Below are positions 13,297 through 21,702 of a stretch of 38,062 nt of DNA, in pieces. The stretch is from an uncultured Collinsella sp. GTDB taxonomy: Bacteria > Actinomycetota > Coriobacteriia > Coriobacteriales > Coriobacteriaceae. Position 1 is the first letter of the stretch. The number at the start of each line of letters is the position of its first letter. The stretch is from assembly GCA_900546105.1 (NCBI GenBank), contig URBP01000005.1:1-38062 (forward strand). Reading direction: 5' to 3'. The notes under the pieces are model-generated. The model worked only from the letters and a program-made list of their open reading frames with translations. It was not told where the DNA came from and ran no database searches. Both the position numbers and the translations under genes were made by a program.

Positions 13297-16164
13297 TCAC
13301 GCTCCCTGTGCGGCGAGCGCCGCGGTCAGGACGATGCCGGCAATCTTGGCCGCCTTGACGTCGTGTTTGTCGTAATCCTCCAAGGCCACCGAGATGGCGA
13401 CCGTGGGTGAATCGTAAGGTGCAAAGCCAACGAACATCGAGTTGACGTTGGTGCCGCCGATCTCGGCCGAGCCGGTCTTGCCGGCGACCTTGACGCCGGG
13501 GACCTGGGCATCGGTGCCGGTACCGGACTGGACGACGGCGAGCATGGCCTGCTTGACCTGGTCGGCCGTGGCGGAGCTGACGGCCTGACCCAGCGAGCGG
13601 GACTGCGTGGTCTTGACCACAGTTCCGTCCGGGGCGAGTACCTGGGCTACAAAGTACGGGTCCATGACCACGCCACTGTTAGCGATGGCGGCGGCAATCA
13701 CGGCGTTTTGCATGACGGTGGTCTGCGGGCCGGGCGTGTGGTCCATGCCGACAGGCTGGGCGCCGGCCCAAGCGGTCTCCCACTCGGTCATGAGCGACGG
13801 GTCTGCCATGATGGAGGCCGCGGAGGTCAGGTCCTGGCCGAGCTTTTGGCCGTAGCCAAAGGCGTTGGCAAACTGCACGAGCGTGTTTGCGCCAACTTCG
13901 TTTGCCACCTGGCCAAAGACGACGTTGGAGGACACGGCAAAGGCCTGCTGCAGGCTGATGGTGCCGTAGCTCTCGTTGGCATAGTTGGTGACCGGTGCGT
14001 TGCCGATGTCCATGGAGCCGGGCGCCTGGTAGGTGCTGGTAAGGCTGGCGGTGCCGGTCTCGAGTGCCGCGGAAAGCGTAACGACCTTAAACGTGGAGCC
14101 CGGCGTGTACAGCGCGTCCATGGCGCGATTGTACATAGAGCCGTCCTCGCCGCCGCCAGCCTGCAGTAGGGCGTCGATGTTGGTGTTGTCGTAGGTGGGC
14201 GAGCTGGCACATGCGAGCACCGCGCCGGTACGCGGGTCGATGACCACTACAGCGCCCTTAAAGCCCTTGAGTGCCTGCTCGGCCGCCGTCTGGATGCGCG
14301 AGTCGATGGTGAGCTTGGCGGTGTTGCCCGGCTGGGTCTGGCCCGCGAGCGACGCGATGGCGTTGTTCCAGCTGGAGTAGTCCTTAGAACCGGTGAGCGT
14401 GTCGTTCATGACGCTCTCGATGGCGGTGGTGCCATACTGCTGGCTCACGTAGCCAACCACGTGCGCTGCCAGGTTACCGTTGGGGTAGGAGCGTACGTAG
14501 GTGCCGTCCTCCTGCTGCAGCGACTCGGCCAGCGTCACGCCGTCGGACGTGATGATGGAACCGCGCTGGATGTACTTGGAGCGGGCGATGGTGTGGTTGT
14601 TGGTCGGCATGTCCTGATAGTCCTTGGCCTTGATGACCTGGACATAGGTGAGGTTGCCGATAAGGATGGCGAATAGCGCCGTAAAGGCGAGCACCGCACG
14701 GGTTAGACGGTTGGCGAGCGCAACGCGGCCGAGCACACCGGATTCAGGCGTGTCGAGCAGGCGACGGCGCATGCGCGAGCCGACGGAATGGCTGCCGCTG
14801 CCGTAGGAAGACGAGGTGGCAAAGCGCGTGCCCGTCGGGGCGGCGGCAGATGCGACCTGATCATCGGTGATGGCGGCCATAGTGCCGGTGCCGGTAAGCT
14901 CGGCCTCGCGTCCGGTCGCTTCGTCACCGGCGCGCAGCAGGAGCGCGACGATGATAAAGCTTGCCAGCAGCGAGGAACCGCCCTGGCTCATAAAGGGTAG
15001 GGTGACGCCGGTCAGCGGGATCAGGCGGGTAACGCCGCCCACGATTAAAAAGGCCTGGAAGCTGATGGCGGCCGTAAGGCCCGTGGCGCTAAAGGCGGCG
15101 AGGTCGGATTTAGCGCGGGCAGCCGTGGTGAGGCCACGCACGGCAAAGAGCATAAACAGGATGAGCACGGCGCCGCCGCCCAAAAGGCCCATCTCCTCGC
15201 CGATGGCCGAGAAGATAAAGTCGGACTCGACGACAGGGATGTTGTTGGCCATGCCGTTGCCGATACCAACACCGACCAGACCGCCATCGGCAAGCGAGAA
15301 GAGCGACTGGACGATCTGGTAGCCCTGGCCCTGGGCGTCCTTAAACGGATCGACCCAAACCTGGAAACGCACCTGAACGTGAGACAGGAACTTGTAGGCG
15401 CCCACGGCTCCAACGGCTAAGAGCGCAAGGCCGATAACGACATACGAGAATCGTCCCGTGGCAACGTAGAGCATCAGCAAGAAGATGGTGTAGAACAGCA
15501 CGGCCGAACCCAGATCGCGTTCGAAGACGACGACGAGCAGGCACACACCCCACACGGCAAACAGCGGCAGCAGCAGTCGCAGGCGAGGGATCTTAAGACC
15601 TAAGATCTTGCGGTTGGAGATGGAGAGCAGCTCGCGGTTCTCGGCCAGGTACCCGGCCAGGAACAGCACGATAAAGACCTTGGCGAACTCGCCGGGCTGG
15701 ATGGTAAAGCCCGCGATGCGAATCCACAGCTTGGAGCCCGAGATCGTGGTGCCGATAAAGATAGGCAGCATCAACAGAATGATGCCGATAATGCCAAAGG
15801 TGTACTTGTAGCGCATGACTACGTCGAGGTTCTTAACCAACGCGAGCGTTCCCACCATCAGGGCCACCGAGACAAACAGGATGATGAGCTGTGAGATGGC
15901 GAGAGCGGGGGCGAGACGCGTCACGAACGTGATGCCGATGCCCGAAAGCACAAAGACAATGGGCAGGATGGCGGGGTCGGCACCGGGCGCCAAGATGCGC
16001 ACGGCAATGTGGGCCGCGGCAAAGGCGGCAAAGAGGCCGATCGGTACGGCGAGCGTCTCAAAGGAGATGGCAGCGCCCGCGGTGAGGACGTACATCGCAT
16101 ACAGCAGGATGACGGGGAACGCCGAGGCGATGAGCAAGAGCAGCTCGGTGTTGCGGCGACTCAT
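13297..16164 (-). CDS. Fused SEDS glycosyltransferase (RodA/FtsW) and class B penicillin-binding protein
   Basis: A 955-aa single polypeptide joining two enzymes of peptidoglycan synthesis. Residues 1 to about 430 are a SEDS polymerase with about ten membrane segments, including the conserved loop WVDPF...GYQIVQS and the VESDFIFSAIGEEMG motif. A short linker (about 435-480) leads to another TM (AVLAFTALFAILIGNLTYVQV). A transpeptidase follows, with the class B PBP N-terminal motif RGSIITSDGVTLA, the active site STFK (Ser690), SSN (745-747) and KTG (896-898). Actinobacteria normally encode rodA and pbpA separately; here no stop or start separates them. The start is ATG 16164, with AAAGGGAG 8 bases upstream. 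It lies between the phosphatase and PASTA kinase genes. Confidence 0.92.
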   Translation of the reverse strand: MSRRNTELLLLIASAFPVILLYAMYVLTAGAAISFETLAVPIGLFAAFAAAHIAVRILAPGADPAILPIVFVLSGIGITFVTRLAPALAISQLIILFVSVALMVGTLALVKNLDVVMRYKYTFGIIGIILLMLPIFIGTTISGSKLWIRIAGFTIQPGEFAKVFIVLFLAGYLAENRELLSISNRKILGLKIPRLRLLLPLFAVWGVCLLVVVFERDLGSAVLFYTIFLLMLYVATGRFSYVVIGLALLAVGAVGAYKFLSHVQVRFQVWVDPFKDAQGQGYQIVQSLFSLADGGLVGVGIGNGMANNIPVVESDFIFSAIGEEMGLLGGGAVLILFMLFAVRGLTTAARAKSDLAAFSATGLTAAISFQAFLIVGGVTRLIPLTGVTLPFMSQGGSSLLASFIIVALLLRAGDEATGREAELTGTGTMAAITDDQVASAAAPTGTRFATSSSYGSGSHSVGSRMRRRLLDTPESGVLGRVALANRLTRAVLAFTALFAILIGNLTYVQVIKAKDYQDMPTNNHTIARSKYIQRGSIITSDGVTLAESLQQEDGTYVRSYPNGNLAAHVVGYVSQQYGTTAIESVMNDTLTGSKDYSSWNNAIASLAGQTQPGNTAKLTIDSRIQTAAEQALKGFKGAVVVIDPRTGAVLACASSPTYDNTNIDALLQAGGGEDGSMYNRAMDALYTPGSTFKVVTLSAALETGTASLTSTYQAPGSMDIGNAPVTNYANESYGTISLQQAFAVSSNVVFGQVANEVGANTLVQFANAFGYGQKLGQDLTSAASIMADPSLMTEWETAWAGAQPVGMDHTPGPQTTVMQNAVIAAAIANSGVVMDPYFVAQVLAPDGTVVKTTQSRSLGQAVSSATADQVKQAMLAVVQSGTGTDAQVPGVKVAGKTGSAEIGGTNVNSMFVGFAPYDSPTVAISVALEDYDKHDVKAAKIAGIVLTAALAAQGA

Positions 16165-16180
16165 AAGCGGCACTCCCTTT

Positions 16181-17980
16181 CTAGTTCTTTTCGGAGGCTT
16201 CGGCCTCGGCGGACTGTTCGGCGGTTTTCTCGGAATCTGATTCGGAGGTCGATCCCTGGTCGGTGTTGTCGCGAATCGTTTGCGCGTCGATCACCTGGCG
16301 GGTCTGCTCCTCGTCGATCTGGTGGCGGTACTTGGATATCGTGTCCTGCGCATCGTCGACACTTGTTTGCGGAATGCCCGCCTTGAGGCGGTTTTGCGTG
16401 TCTTCGGGCAGGTCGGACAGCTTGATACTGGTTTCGCTTTCGAGCCAGTGGAGCTTGAGTCCGAGCGGCTTGCCGGGCAGGCCGCGCCAGACGGCGACAT
16501 TGCCCTGGTAGGTACCCAGGTAGTACGAGCCGGTGACACCCGTGTAGGCCCAGATGGCAGCCGCCAGCACCAAGACGAGACCTAAGACGACGCCGATGGT
16601 GACGTTGCGGCGACGCACGCGTTGCGCCTCGCGCATAACGCCATCGTCAACCAGGTCAACGACTACTACGGTCACGTTGTCGTGGCCGCCGGCGGCAAGC
16701 GCCGCGTCCACTAGGTTGTCGACGCAGATTTGCGCGGTTGAGGACTGCGTGGCGATGTTCTCGATATCGCTATCGGGAATCATGCTCGAAAGGCCGTCGG
16801 AGCACAGGATCAGGCGGTCGCCTTCCTCGATATGCAGAGTGAAGTGGTCGGCATACATGGCGGGGTCCGAGCCCAGCGCACGGGTGATGACCGAGCGGTT
16901 TGGGTGGACGCGAGCCTCGTCTGCCGTAATCTCACCGGCGTCCACGAGCTCCTCCACGTAGGAGTGGTCGCGGGTCACGCGGATGAGCGTGCCCTCGTGG
17001 AGCAGGTAGGCGCGAGAGTCACCCACGTGGGCGATGGCGAGCGTGTCGTTTTCGATATAGGCGCAAGTGGCTGTGCAGCCCATGCCGGGCTTGCCCAGGC
17101 CGTTCAGGGCCGCCTCGATTACGGCGGCGTTGGCTGCCTCGACGGCTGCGGCCAGGCGTGCTGCGTCGGCGGACTGCGGGGCCGTCTTGGCAATAGTCTC
17201 GACGGCAATGGAAGAGGCTACCTCGCCGGCGGCGTGACCGCCCATGCCGTCGCATACGCAAAAGAGCGGCGACTGCACCAGGTAGGAATCCTCATTGTGC
17301 GGGCGTACGCAGCCAACGTCAGAGCGGGCGCCCCACATGAGTTGCGTGGTGGTGCCGGCATCATAGGTCGAGTCGGTCTCGATGCGCTCCTCGGTCAGGG
17401 GCTCAAAGCTCATGGTCGACCCGGGGTCTTTGAGCTTGGCCTCAACGGCGGCAACGTCGATCTCGGCTGTGTCACCGGGAGAGACGGTGTCGGTCTCGGC
17501 GTTTGATTCGGAATCGCCGGTGTCCGGGGAGTCGGGCTCCTCGGAAACGCGGGCGGTCGGCTCGTTATCTTGCGGGCTGACGTCTATAGGCTCGGGCGCC
17601 GGCGTAGACGCGGGCGCAACCTCGGATGCCGGGGCTATGGGAAACGCCGGCGCGGCGGGCTCGGGTGCCGCAAACACCGCAGCGCTCTCGTTGATTGCCG
17701 CGGCGACGGGCTCTGCAAAGTGAGCCGGCGCCGGGGTTGCTTCGGGCGCTGTGGGCTGTTCCGCAGCATGTGCGCCGATGGGCGCCGCTACGGCATCCTC
17801 TTCGTCCTCGTTATCGGCGAGATCCGAAATATCATGCGTTACTTGCGAAAGAGGCAGGGAGAACACGGTGTCCTCGGGCTCCACGGGTGCGGAGCCCGCC
17901 GGAGCGGCGTGGGCCGGCGCAGCTGTGGCGGCGGCCGGTGCCTCGGTCATAGTTGCGGACTTGTTCTCCTCGTCGATCAT
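16181..17980 (-). CDS. pstP: PP2C-family Ser/Thr phosphatase (PstP/PrpC type) with long N-terminal extension
   Basis: A 599-aa membrane phosphatase that reverses the kinases of this operon. Residues 1 to about 210 are Ala/Pro/Glu/Thr-rich and low complexity, which is unusual because most PstP proteins start at the catalytic domain. The PP2C domain (about 218-440) shows SDVGCVRPHNEDS, the metal-binding CDGMGGHAAGE, AHVGDSRAYL, LILCSDGLSSM and GGHDNVTVVVVD. A TM segment lies at about 460-480. About 100 extracellular residues follow, ending in an acidic, Ser-rich tail. The start ATG 17980 overlaps the fhaB stop by 4 bp (ATGA), so translation is coupled. The acidic Thr-rich extension could be phosphorylated and bound by the FHA proteins, which is inference. 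Confidence 0.93.
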   Translation of the reverse strand: MIDEENKSATMTEAPAAATAAPAHAAPAGSAPVEPEDTVFSLPLSQVTHDISDLADNEDEEDAVAAPIGAHAAEQPTAPEATPAPAHFAEPVAAAINESAAVFAAPEPAAPAFPIAPASEVAPASTPAPEPIDVSPQDNEPTARVSEEPDSPDTGDSESNAETDTVSPGDTAEIDVAAVEAKLKDPGSTMSFEPLTEERIETDSTYDAGTTTQLMWGARSDVGCVRPHNEDSYLVQSPLFCVCDGMGGHAAGEVASSIAVETIAKTAPQSADAARLAAAVEAANAAVIEAALNGLGKPGMGCTATCAYIENDTLAIAHVGDSRAYLLHEGTLIRVTRDHSYVEELVDAGEITADEARVHPNRSVITRALGSDPAMYADHFTLHIEEGDRLILCSDGLSSMIPDSDIENIATQSSTAQICVDNLVDAALAAGGHDNVTVVVVDLVDDGVMREAQRVRRRNVTIGVVLGLVLVLAAAIWAYTGVTGSYYLGTYQGNVAVWRGLPGKPLGLKLHWLESETSIKLSDLPEDTQNRLKAGIPQTSVDDAQDTISKYRHQIDEEQTRQVIDAQTIRDNTDQGSTSESDSEKTAEQSAEAEASEKN

Positions 17981-18393
17981 CGACGGTTCACCTTCATGAC
18001 CACGTCGCCAATCTGGACTTCGTCGCCCTCACGCAGCGTCGCGGGCTCCACGAGCTGGCGGCCGTTGACGAGCGTGCCGTTAAGCGAGTTGAGGTCCTCG
18101 ATGATGAGCGCCGGGCCCTGCAGCGAAAAGCGCGCATGCGAGGCCGAGACGAACGGTTCGTTGATGCAGATGTCCGAAGACGGAGAGCGACCGACGATGA
18201 CGGGGCCGAGCATGTCTACGTGGATGCCGCGGATACCGCGCGGGCCCTTGTCCACATCGATCGTCCAGATAGCCGAGTCGCGGCGCTGCCCGCGCACGAG
18301 TCCCACGCCGGTCTTCATGACGGCGAACAGGAAGATATAGAGCAGGGCGACCAGGACGATGCGGCCTGCAAAAAGGACGATATCGATGTTCAT
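17977..18393 (-). CDS. fhaB: Membrane-anchored FHA-domain protein (FhaB-like)
   Basis: A 138-aa protein with one N-terminal membrane segment (about 6-27) and a cytoplasmic FHA domain (about 60-135) that reads phospho-threonine. Signature residues are VIVGRSPSSD, SASHARF and LNSLNGTLVNG. Size and layout match actinobacterial FhaB, which is phosphorylated by the Pkn kinases and recruits division proteins. It lies 6 bases after fhaA and overlaps the phosphatase start by 4 bp. Confidence 0.92.
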   Translation of the reverse strand: MNIDIVLFAGRIVLVALLYIFLFAVMKTGVGLVRGQRRDSAIWTIDVDKGPRGIRGIHVDMLGPVIVGRSPSSDICINEPFVSASHARFSLQGPALIIEDLNSLNGTLVNGRQLVEPATLREGDEVQIGDVVMKVNRR

Positions 18394-18399
18394 AAGCGA

Positions 18400-19413
18400 C
18401 TATCCCCTAAATTCAAAGGTACTCAGGCCAAACGTCAGCAGATCGCCGTTGCGCAGCGGGCAGCGCGTAATGCGGCGGTTGTTGACGAGCGTGCCGTTGG
18501 TGGAATTGAGGTCCTCGATCGACCAATCCGAGCCCGTAAAGGTGAGCTGGGCGTGGCGGCGCGACACGTTGGGGTCGCGCAGGGCAATGTCGGAAACTGA
18601 GCGCTCGCGACCGATGGTCACCTGTGCGGAGGTGATGCTATGGCTCTCGCCGCTCACGACGTCGACGAGCTGGGCGAGCGGGCGCTGCGGGGCGCGAGTG
18701 CTCGCCATGTTGGAGGCGATACCGGCTGCGGCGCCTAGGCCCACGGCGGCACCGGTCGCGGCGGCTCCGCCCATGCCGGCAAGCGCGTCGCGCGAGACGG
18801 TCTGCGGCACCGGGATGGGTGCTGCGGCGGGGTCGGGGACGCTAGGCGCGAAGGGATCTGCTACGGCAAGCGGGTCGGGAGCGGCGGCACGAGGCGTCGG
18901 CTGCTGCTGGGGCATGGCGGCGGGGCGCTGCTGCTGCGGGGCAGCAAACTGCTGCTGGCCGGCGCGCGGGGCGCTGGCGGCACGGCTTGCCGCGGAGTTG
19001 TTTTGGCCCAGACCGTTTTGATAGGCGCGCTCTTCTTCGTACAGGCGGCCGAGCGTGGGGGCATCGACGTTCTCGGCAAAGACCGAGAACTTGCCGGCAC
19101 GCAGCTGCGGATCGATCATAAAGCGCACGAGGGGCTCGCCGACAAAGACATAACGGCGCTTTTCGGCCTGCGCCTTCACGAACTCGCGGACCTCGCGCGA
19201 AAGCTCGGGGTAGAACGGGGCGAGCATGGGGTCGTCGTCGGCGGCGATCAGGATGGTATAGAGTGCCGGCGCCGTGTTGACGCCATTGATCACCAGAGTC
19301 TGATCCTCCATGTCGCGAGCGGCCTGCTTGGCAAGCTTCTTAAAGGAGAACGGGGCACGGGTGGCACCGAAGATGCCGGCCACGTGGTCCTCGAAGATGT
19401 TCAGGAAGTTCAC
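18400..19413 (-). CDS. fhaA: FhaA-like protein: DUF3662 plus FHA domain
   Basis: A 337-aa cytoplasmic protein. The N-terminal DUF3662 domain (about 1-120) begins MNFLNIFEDHVAGIFG. A Gln/Ala/Pro-rich linker (about 140-225) follows, then an Ala/Gly-rich stretch, and an FHA domain at about 250-335 with TIGRERSVSD, NVSRRHAQL and LNSTNGTLVNN. This is the actinobacterial FhaA arrangement. The start is GTG 19413, with GGAGAG 10 bases upstream, and it overlaps the stop of the preceding kinase gene by 4 bp (GTGA). It reads phospho-threonine on kinases or on cell-wall proteins such as MviN in relatives; the partner here is not known. Confidence 0.92.
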   Translation of the reverse strand: MNFLNIFEDHVAGIFGATRAPFSFKKLAKQAARDMEDQTLVINGVNTAPALYTILIAADDDPMLAPFYPELSREVREFVKAQAEKRRYVFVGEPLVRFMIDPQLRAGKFSVFAENVDAPTLGRLYEEERAYQNGLGQNNSAASRAASAPRAGQQQFAAPQQQRPAAMPQQQPTPRAAAPDPLAVADPFAPSVPDPAAAPIPVPQTVSRDALAGMGGAAATGAAVGLGAAAGIASNMASTRAPQRPLAQLVDVVSGESHSITSAQVTIGRERSVSDIALRDPNVSRRHAQLTFTGSDWSIEDLNSTNGTLVNNRRITRCPLRNGDLLTFGLSTFEFRG

Positions 19414-21263
19414 GAAAGATCACTCTCCGTATAGGTTCTTTGGTATCCGAGCAAATATAGGCATATCCCAACGATTATAGAGGATAGGATTCCCGCAACC
19501 GCCGCCTTGGCGATGACCGCGGCTGCAAGGCTGGCAATTTCCATATGGTGTGCAAGACAGGACGCCGCTGCGCAGCCGATGCCGGTGACGGCGATGGCGG
19601 CGATTGCGGCAAGGTTTGATCCCTGATCGGCACGCTTGGCATGGGCATTGAGCAACGCGGATGATGCTGCGGCAGTTGCCGCGACCAGCACAAAGGCAGC
19701 CCAAAGGAGCGGGTCTCCCAGCGCTGCGGCAACGTTACCGAGCCCCAGCACGCCTTCGGCTGAAAGCGCGATCGTGGCCAGACGGGCAAAAAGCGCGCCC
19801 ATGCCCGTTGCCGCGGCGGCGCTTGCCGGGCCGAGCCAAAATGACGCGACGCCGGCGGCGACCCCAGCTGCCAGGAAGGTATTGCCGGTCAGACAGCCAA
19901 GCGCGAGTGCACAGGTGAGCGCGGCGCTCGCGGCAGCCTCGGTGCGACCCCAGGCGATCCACCAACCGGACATGGCGGCAGCAAAGATCACCGCGACGGG
20001 CAGCATCGACAGGATGCCCTGTGCCTGCATGGTGGCGTTGGCCATGAGCACCAAAAAGCCCACAGCCGAGATGGCCGAGCCAATCTGGGGGGCCAGGCCA
20101 GCCGCCGCTCCGATCGCGATGGCCGCAATGACCAGGCCGGGAAGCGCCGCGACCCCGGCCGTTTGCATCAGCAAAAAGCTAAAGGTGCCGCACGTTAGCG
20201 CCGAGATAGCGCGCATGGTGTAGTCGCGCGCATGGCTCCAGCGCGTGCCCGCCCAGCCGAGTGCGGGGTCGACCTCGATGACGTCGTCCTCGTAGTGCGA
20301 CGGCTCGATATCGTCGAGCTCCTGCTCGTCATCCGAAAGTTCGCCAACCATTTGCTCCAGGCTGCGACGGCCTTCGCGCACGCTGCCCAGACCGGCAAGG
20401 AGCTGGTCGCAAAATGCCTCGATGCTGTTGGGGCGGTCCTGCGGCATGGGGGAGAGCGCGCTCATGAGCGCGGCCTCGGCTCCCGAGGGAAAGTGTGGTA
20501 TCAGCTCGCTGGGATAGGTGGCGCCGCCGATGATGCGGCCGAGCGAGTCGGCGGGCGTGGCCGCCATAAAAGGAGCGCTGCCGCACAGGCCCTCGTAGAT
20601 CACACAGGCGAGGGCAAAGACATCGGCGCGCTCGTCGACCGTGCCGGTCTCGATATCGAGCTGCTCGGGCGGCATGTAGCCGATGGTGCCGCCGCGTGAG
20701 CCGCCAAAGCCGCCAGCAGACGACAGCCGCGCCATGCCAAAGTCGGTGAGCTTTACATTGCCCGAGTGGTCGATGAGCACGTTGGCGGGCTTGATGTCCA
20801 GGTGGAGCACGCCATTACTGTGGGCGAAGGTGAGCGCCTGGCCCAGGGCATCGGCAATGGCCGCGGCCTCGTCAAAGGTGAGCGAATGGCCGTCCGCGCG
20901 GTGCAAAAACTCGGCCAGCGACATGCCATCGACATATTCCATAACCAGGTAGGCATAGGCTGTGTCGTGCGTAAAGTCGATAACCTGCACGATGTTGGGA
21001 TGTTGAAGCATGGCGGCAGTGTGCGCCTCGCGCAGGACATCCATGATGTCGCTAGCGGGCATGCCGGCACCGTTGATAAGGGGGATGCGTTTAATGGCGA
21101 CGCGGCGGCGCAGGTGCGTGTCGCGGCAGATCTCGATGGAGCCAAAACCGCCGGTCGCAAGTGTCTCGAGCGGCTGGTACCGCTTGAGCAGCTCGCGAGA
21201 GCTGGTGCCCTCCAAAGGAACGTCCGGCGAGAACCGGGCGGTATGTTGCGAGAAAAGCGGCAT
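19410..21263 (-). CDS. Ser/Thr protein kinase with multi-spanning C-terminal membrane domain
   Basis: A 617-aa protein and the first gene of the operon. The kinase domain (about 28-290) has ATGGFGSIE (Gly loop), VAIK with Lys58, HLDIKPANV with catalytic Asp156, and DFG at 174-176. The usual HRD Arg is Leu, so it is a non-RD kinase whose activation may differ from that of the PASTA kinase. An acidic linker (about 305-335) is followed by about eight or more membrane segments up to the C-terminus and no PASTA domains. Canonical actinobacterial operons carry pknA next to pknB; here the second kinase is at the opposite end and has this integral-membrane tail. ATG 21263 is preceded by GAGGG; a TTG two codons upstream is possible but less likely. 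Confidence 0.9.
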   Translation of the reverse strand: MPLFSQHTARFSPDVPLEGTSSRELLKRYQPLETLATGGFGSIEICRDTHLRRRVAIKRIPLINGAGMPASDIMDVLREAHTAAMLQHPNIVQVIDFTHDTAYAYLVMEYVDGMSLAEFLHRADGHSLTFDEAAAIADALGQALTFAHSNGVLHLDIKPANVLIDHSGNVKLTDFGMARLSSAGGFGGSRGGTIGYMPPEQLDIETGTVDERADVFALACVIYEGLCGSAPFMAATPADSLGRIIGGATYPSELIPHFPSGAEAALMSALSPMPQDRPNSIEAFCDQLLAGLGSVREGRRSLEQMVGELSDDEQELDDIEPSHYEDDVIEVDPALGWAGTRWSHARDYTMRAISALTCGTFSFLLMQTAGVAALPGLVIAAIAIGAAAGLAPQIGSAISAVGFLVLMANATMQAQGILSMLPVAVIFAAAMSGWWIAWGRTEAAASAALTCALALGCLTGNTFLAAGVAAGVASFWLGPASAAAATGMGALFARLATIALSAEGVLGLGNVAAALGDPLLWAAFVLVAATAAASSALLNAHAKRADQGSNLAAIAAIAVTGIGCAAASCLAHHMEIASLAAAVIAKAAVAGILSSIIVGICLYLLGYQRTYTESDLS

Positions 21264-21343
21264 GGCCAACCCTCGTGCGTTTAAAGTTCGTTTGCGAGCG
21301 GCGGGCGCGGGGCCGAGCCGTTCGCGGTGGCATAGATGCTGCT

Positions 21344-21352
21344 AGTGTAGCA
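21344..21352 (-). promoter_or_regulatory. Possible extended -10 of the kinase operon
   Basis: On the minus strand this reads TGCTACACT (TGN-TACACT), identical to the element in front of tRNA-Arg, about 80 bases upstream of the first kinase gene. No clear -35 is visible. Confidence 0.4.
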
Positions 21353-21422
21353 CGCTCGGGCAGATGGCGAGGATAGCGGGATGCGAGGTGGCCCGATCGA
21401 TTCGGCCCGTTTCGGCTCGTTT

Positions 21423-21561
21423 GGAAAGCGCATCTCAGTTTTCAGCCAAATTATGGGATGCGCTTTCCAAATGGGGTGGGCTGCGGAAACTGCATCCCAG
21501 AATATTGCCCTGGAACGGGATGCGCTTTCCGAACCGGCGTCCAAAAGGAAACCGCATCCCG
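21423..21561. repeat. Alternating 31-bp-period repeat array B
   Basis: Five 15-bp units start at 21423, 21454, 21485, 21516 and 21547, exactly 31 bp apart and alternating +,-,+,-,+. The units are very similar (GGAAAGCGCATCYCR or GGAAACYGCATCCCR), while the 16-bp spacers differ. The first two units with their flanking TTT/AAA form an 18-bp inverted repeat with one mismatch. The array fills most of the 438-base gap between the divergent kinase operon and the LuxR-type gene. It is the same element type as the array at 10694-10893, but with a more uniform core. No gene is visible in the rest of the gap. Confidence 0.88.
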
Positions 21562-21677
21562 CTTTGATGTGGGGACTGCGAACAAAAGCCGGACCGTGAT
21601 CTGGCGCGGATTGGAGTTCGCCTGAATCATTGATGCTGGCTGGTGTGAGAACAGAGATAAACGAGCGGCTCGAGCGA

Positions 21678-21698
21678 TATAATGACACGCTATGGAGG
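21678..21698 (+). promoter_or_regulatory. -10 box and ribosome site of the LuxR-type gene
   Basis: TATAAT at 21678-21683 overlaps the upstream in-frame ATG (21682), and GGAGG lies at 21694-21698, so translation most likely begins at ATG 21703. The leader would be only about 13 bases. No strong -35 is visible, so an activator may be needed. Confidence 0.5.
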
Positions 21699-21702
21699 CC
21701 GT

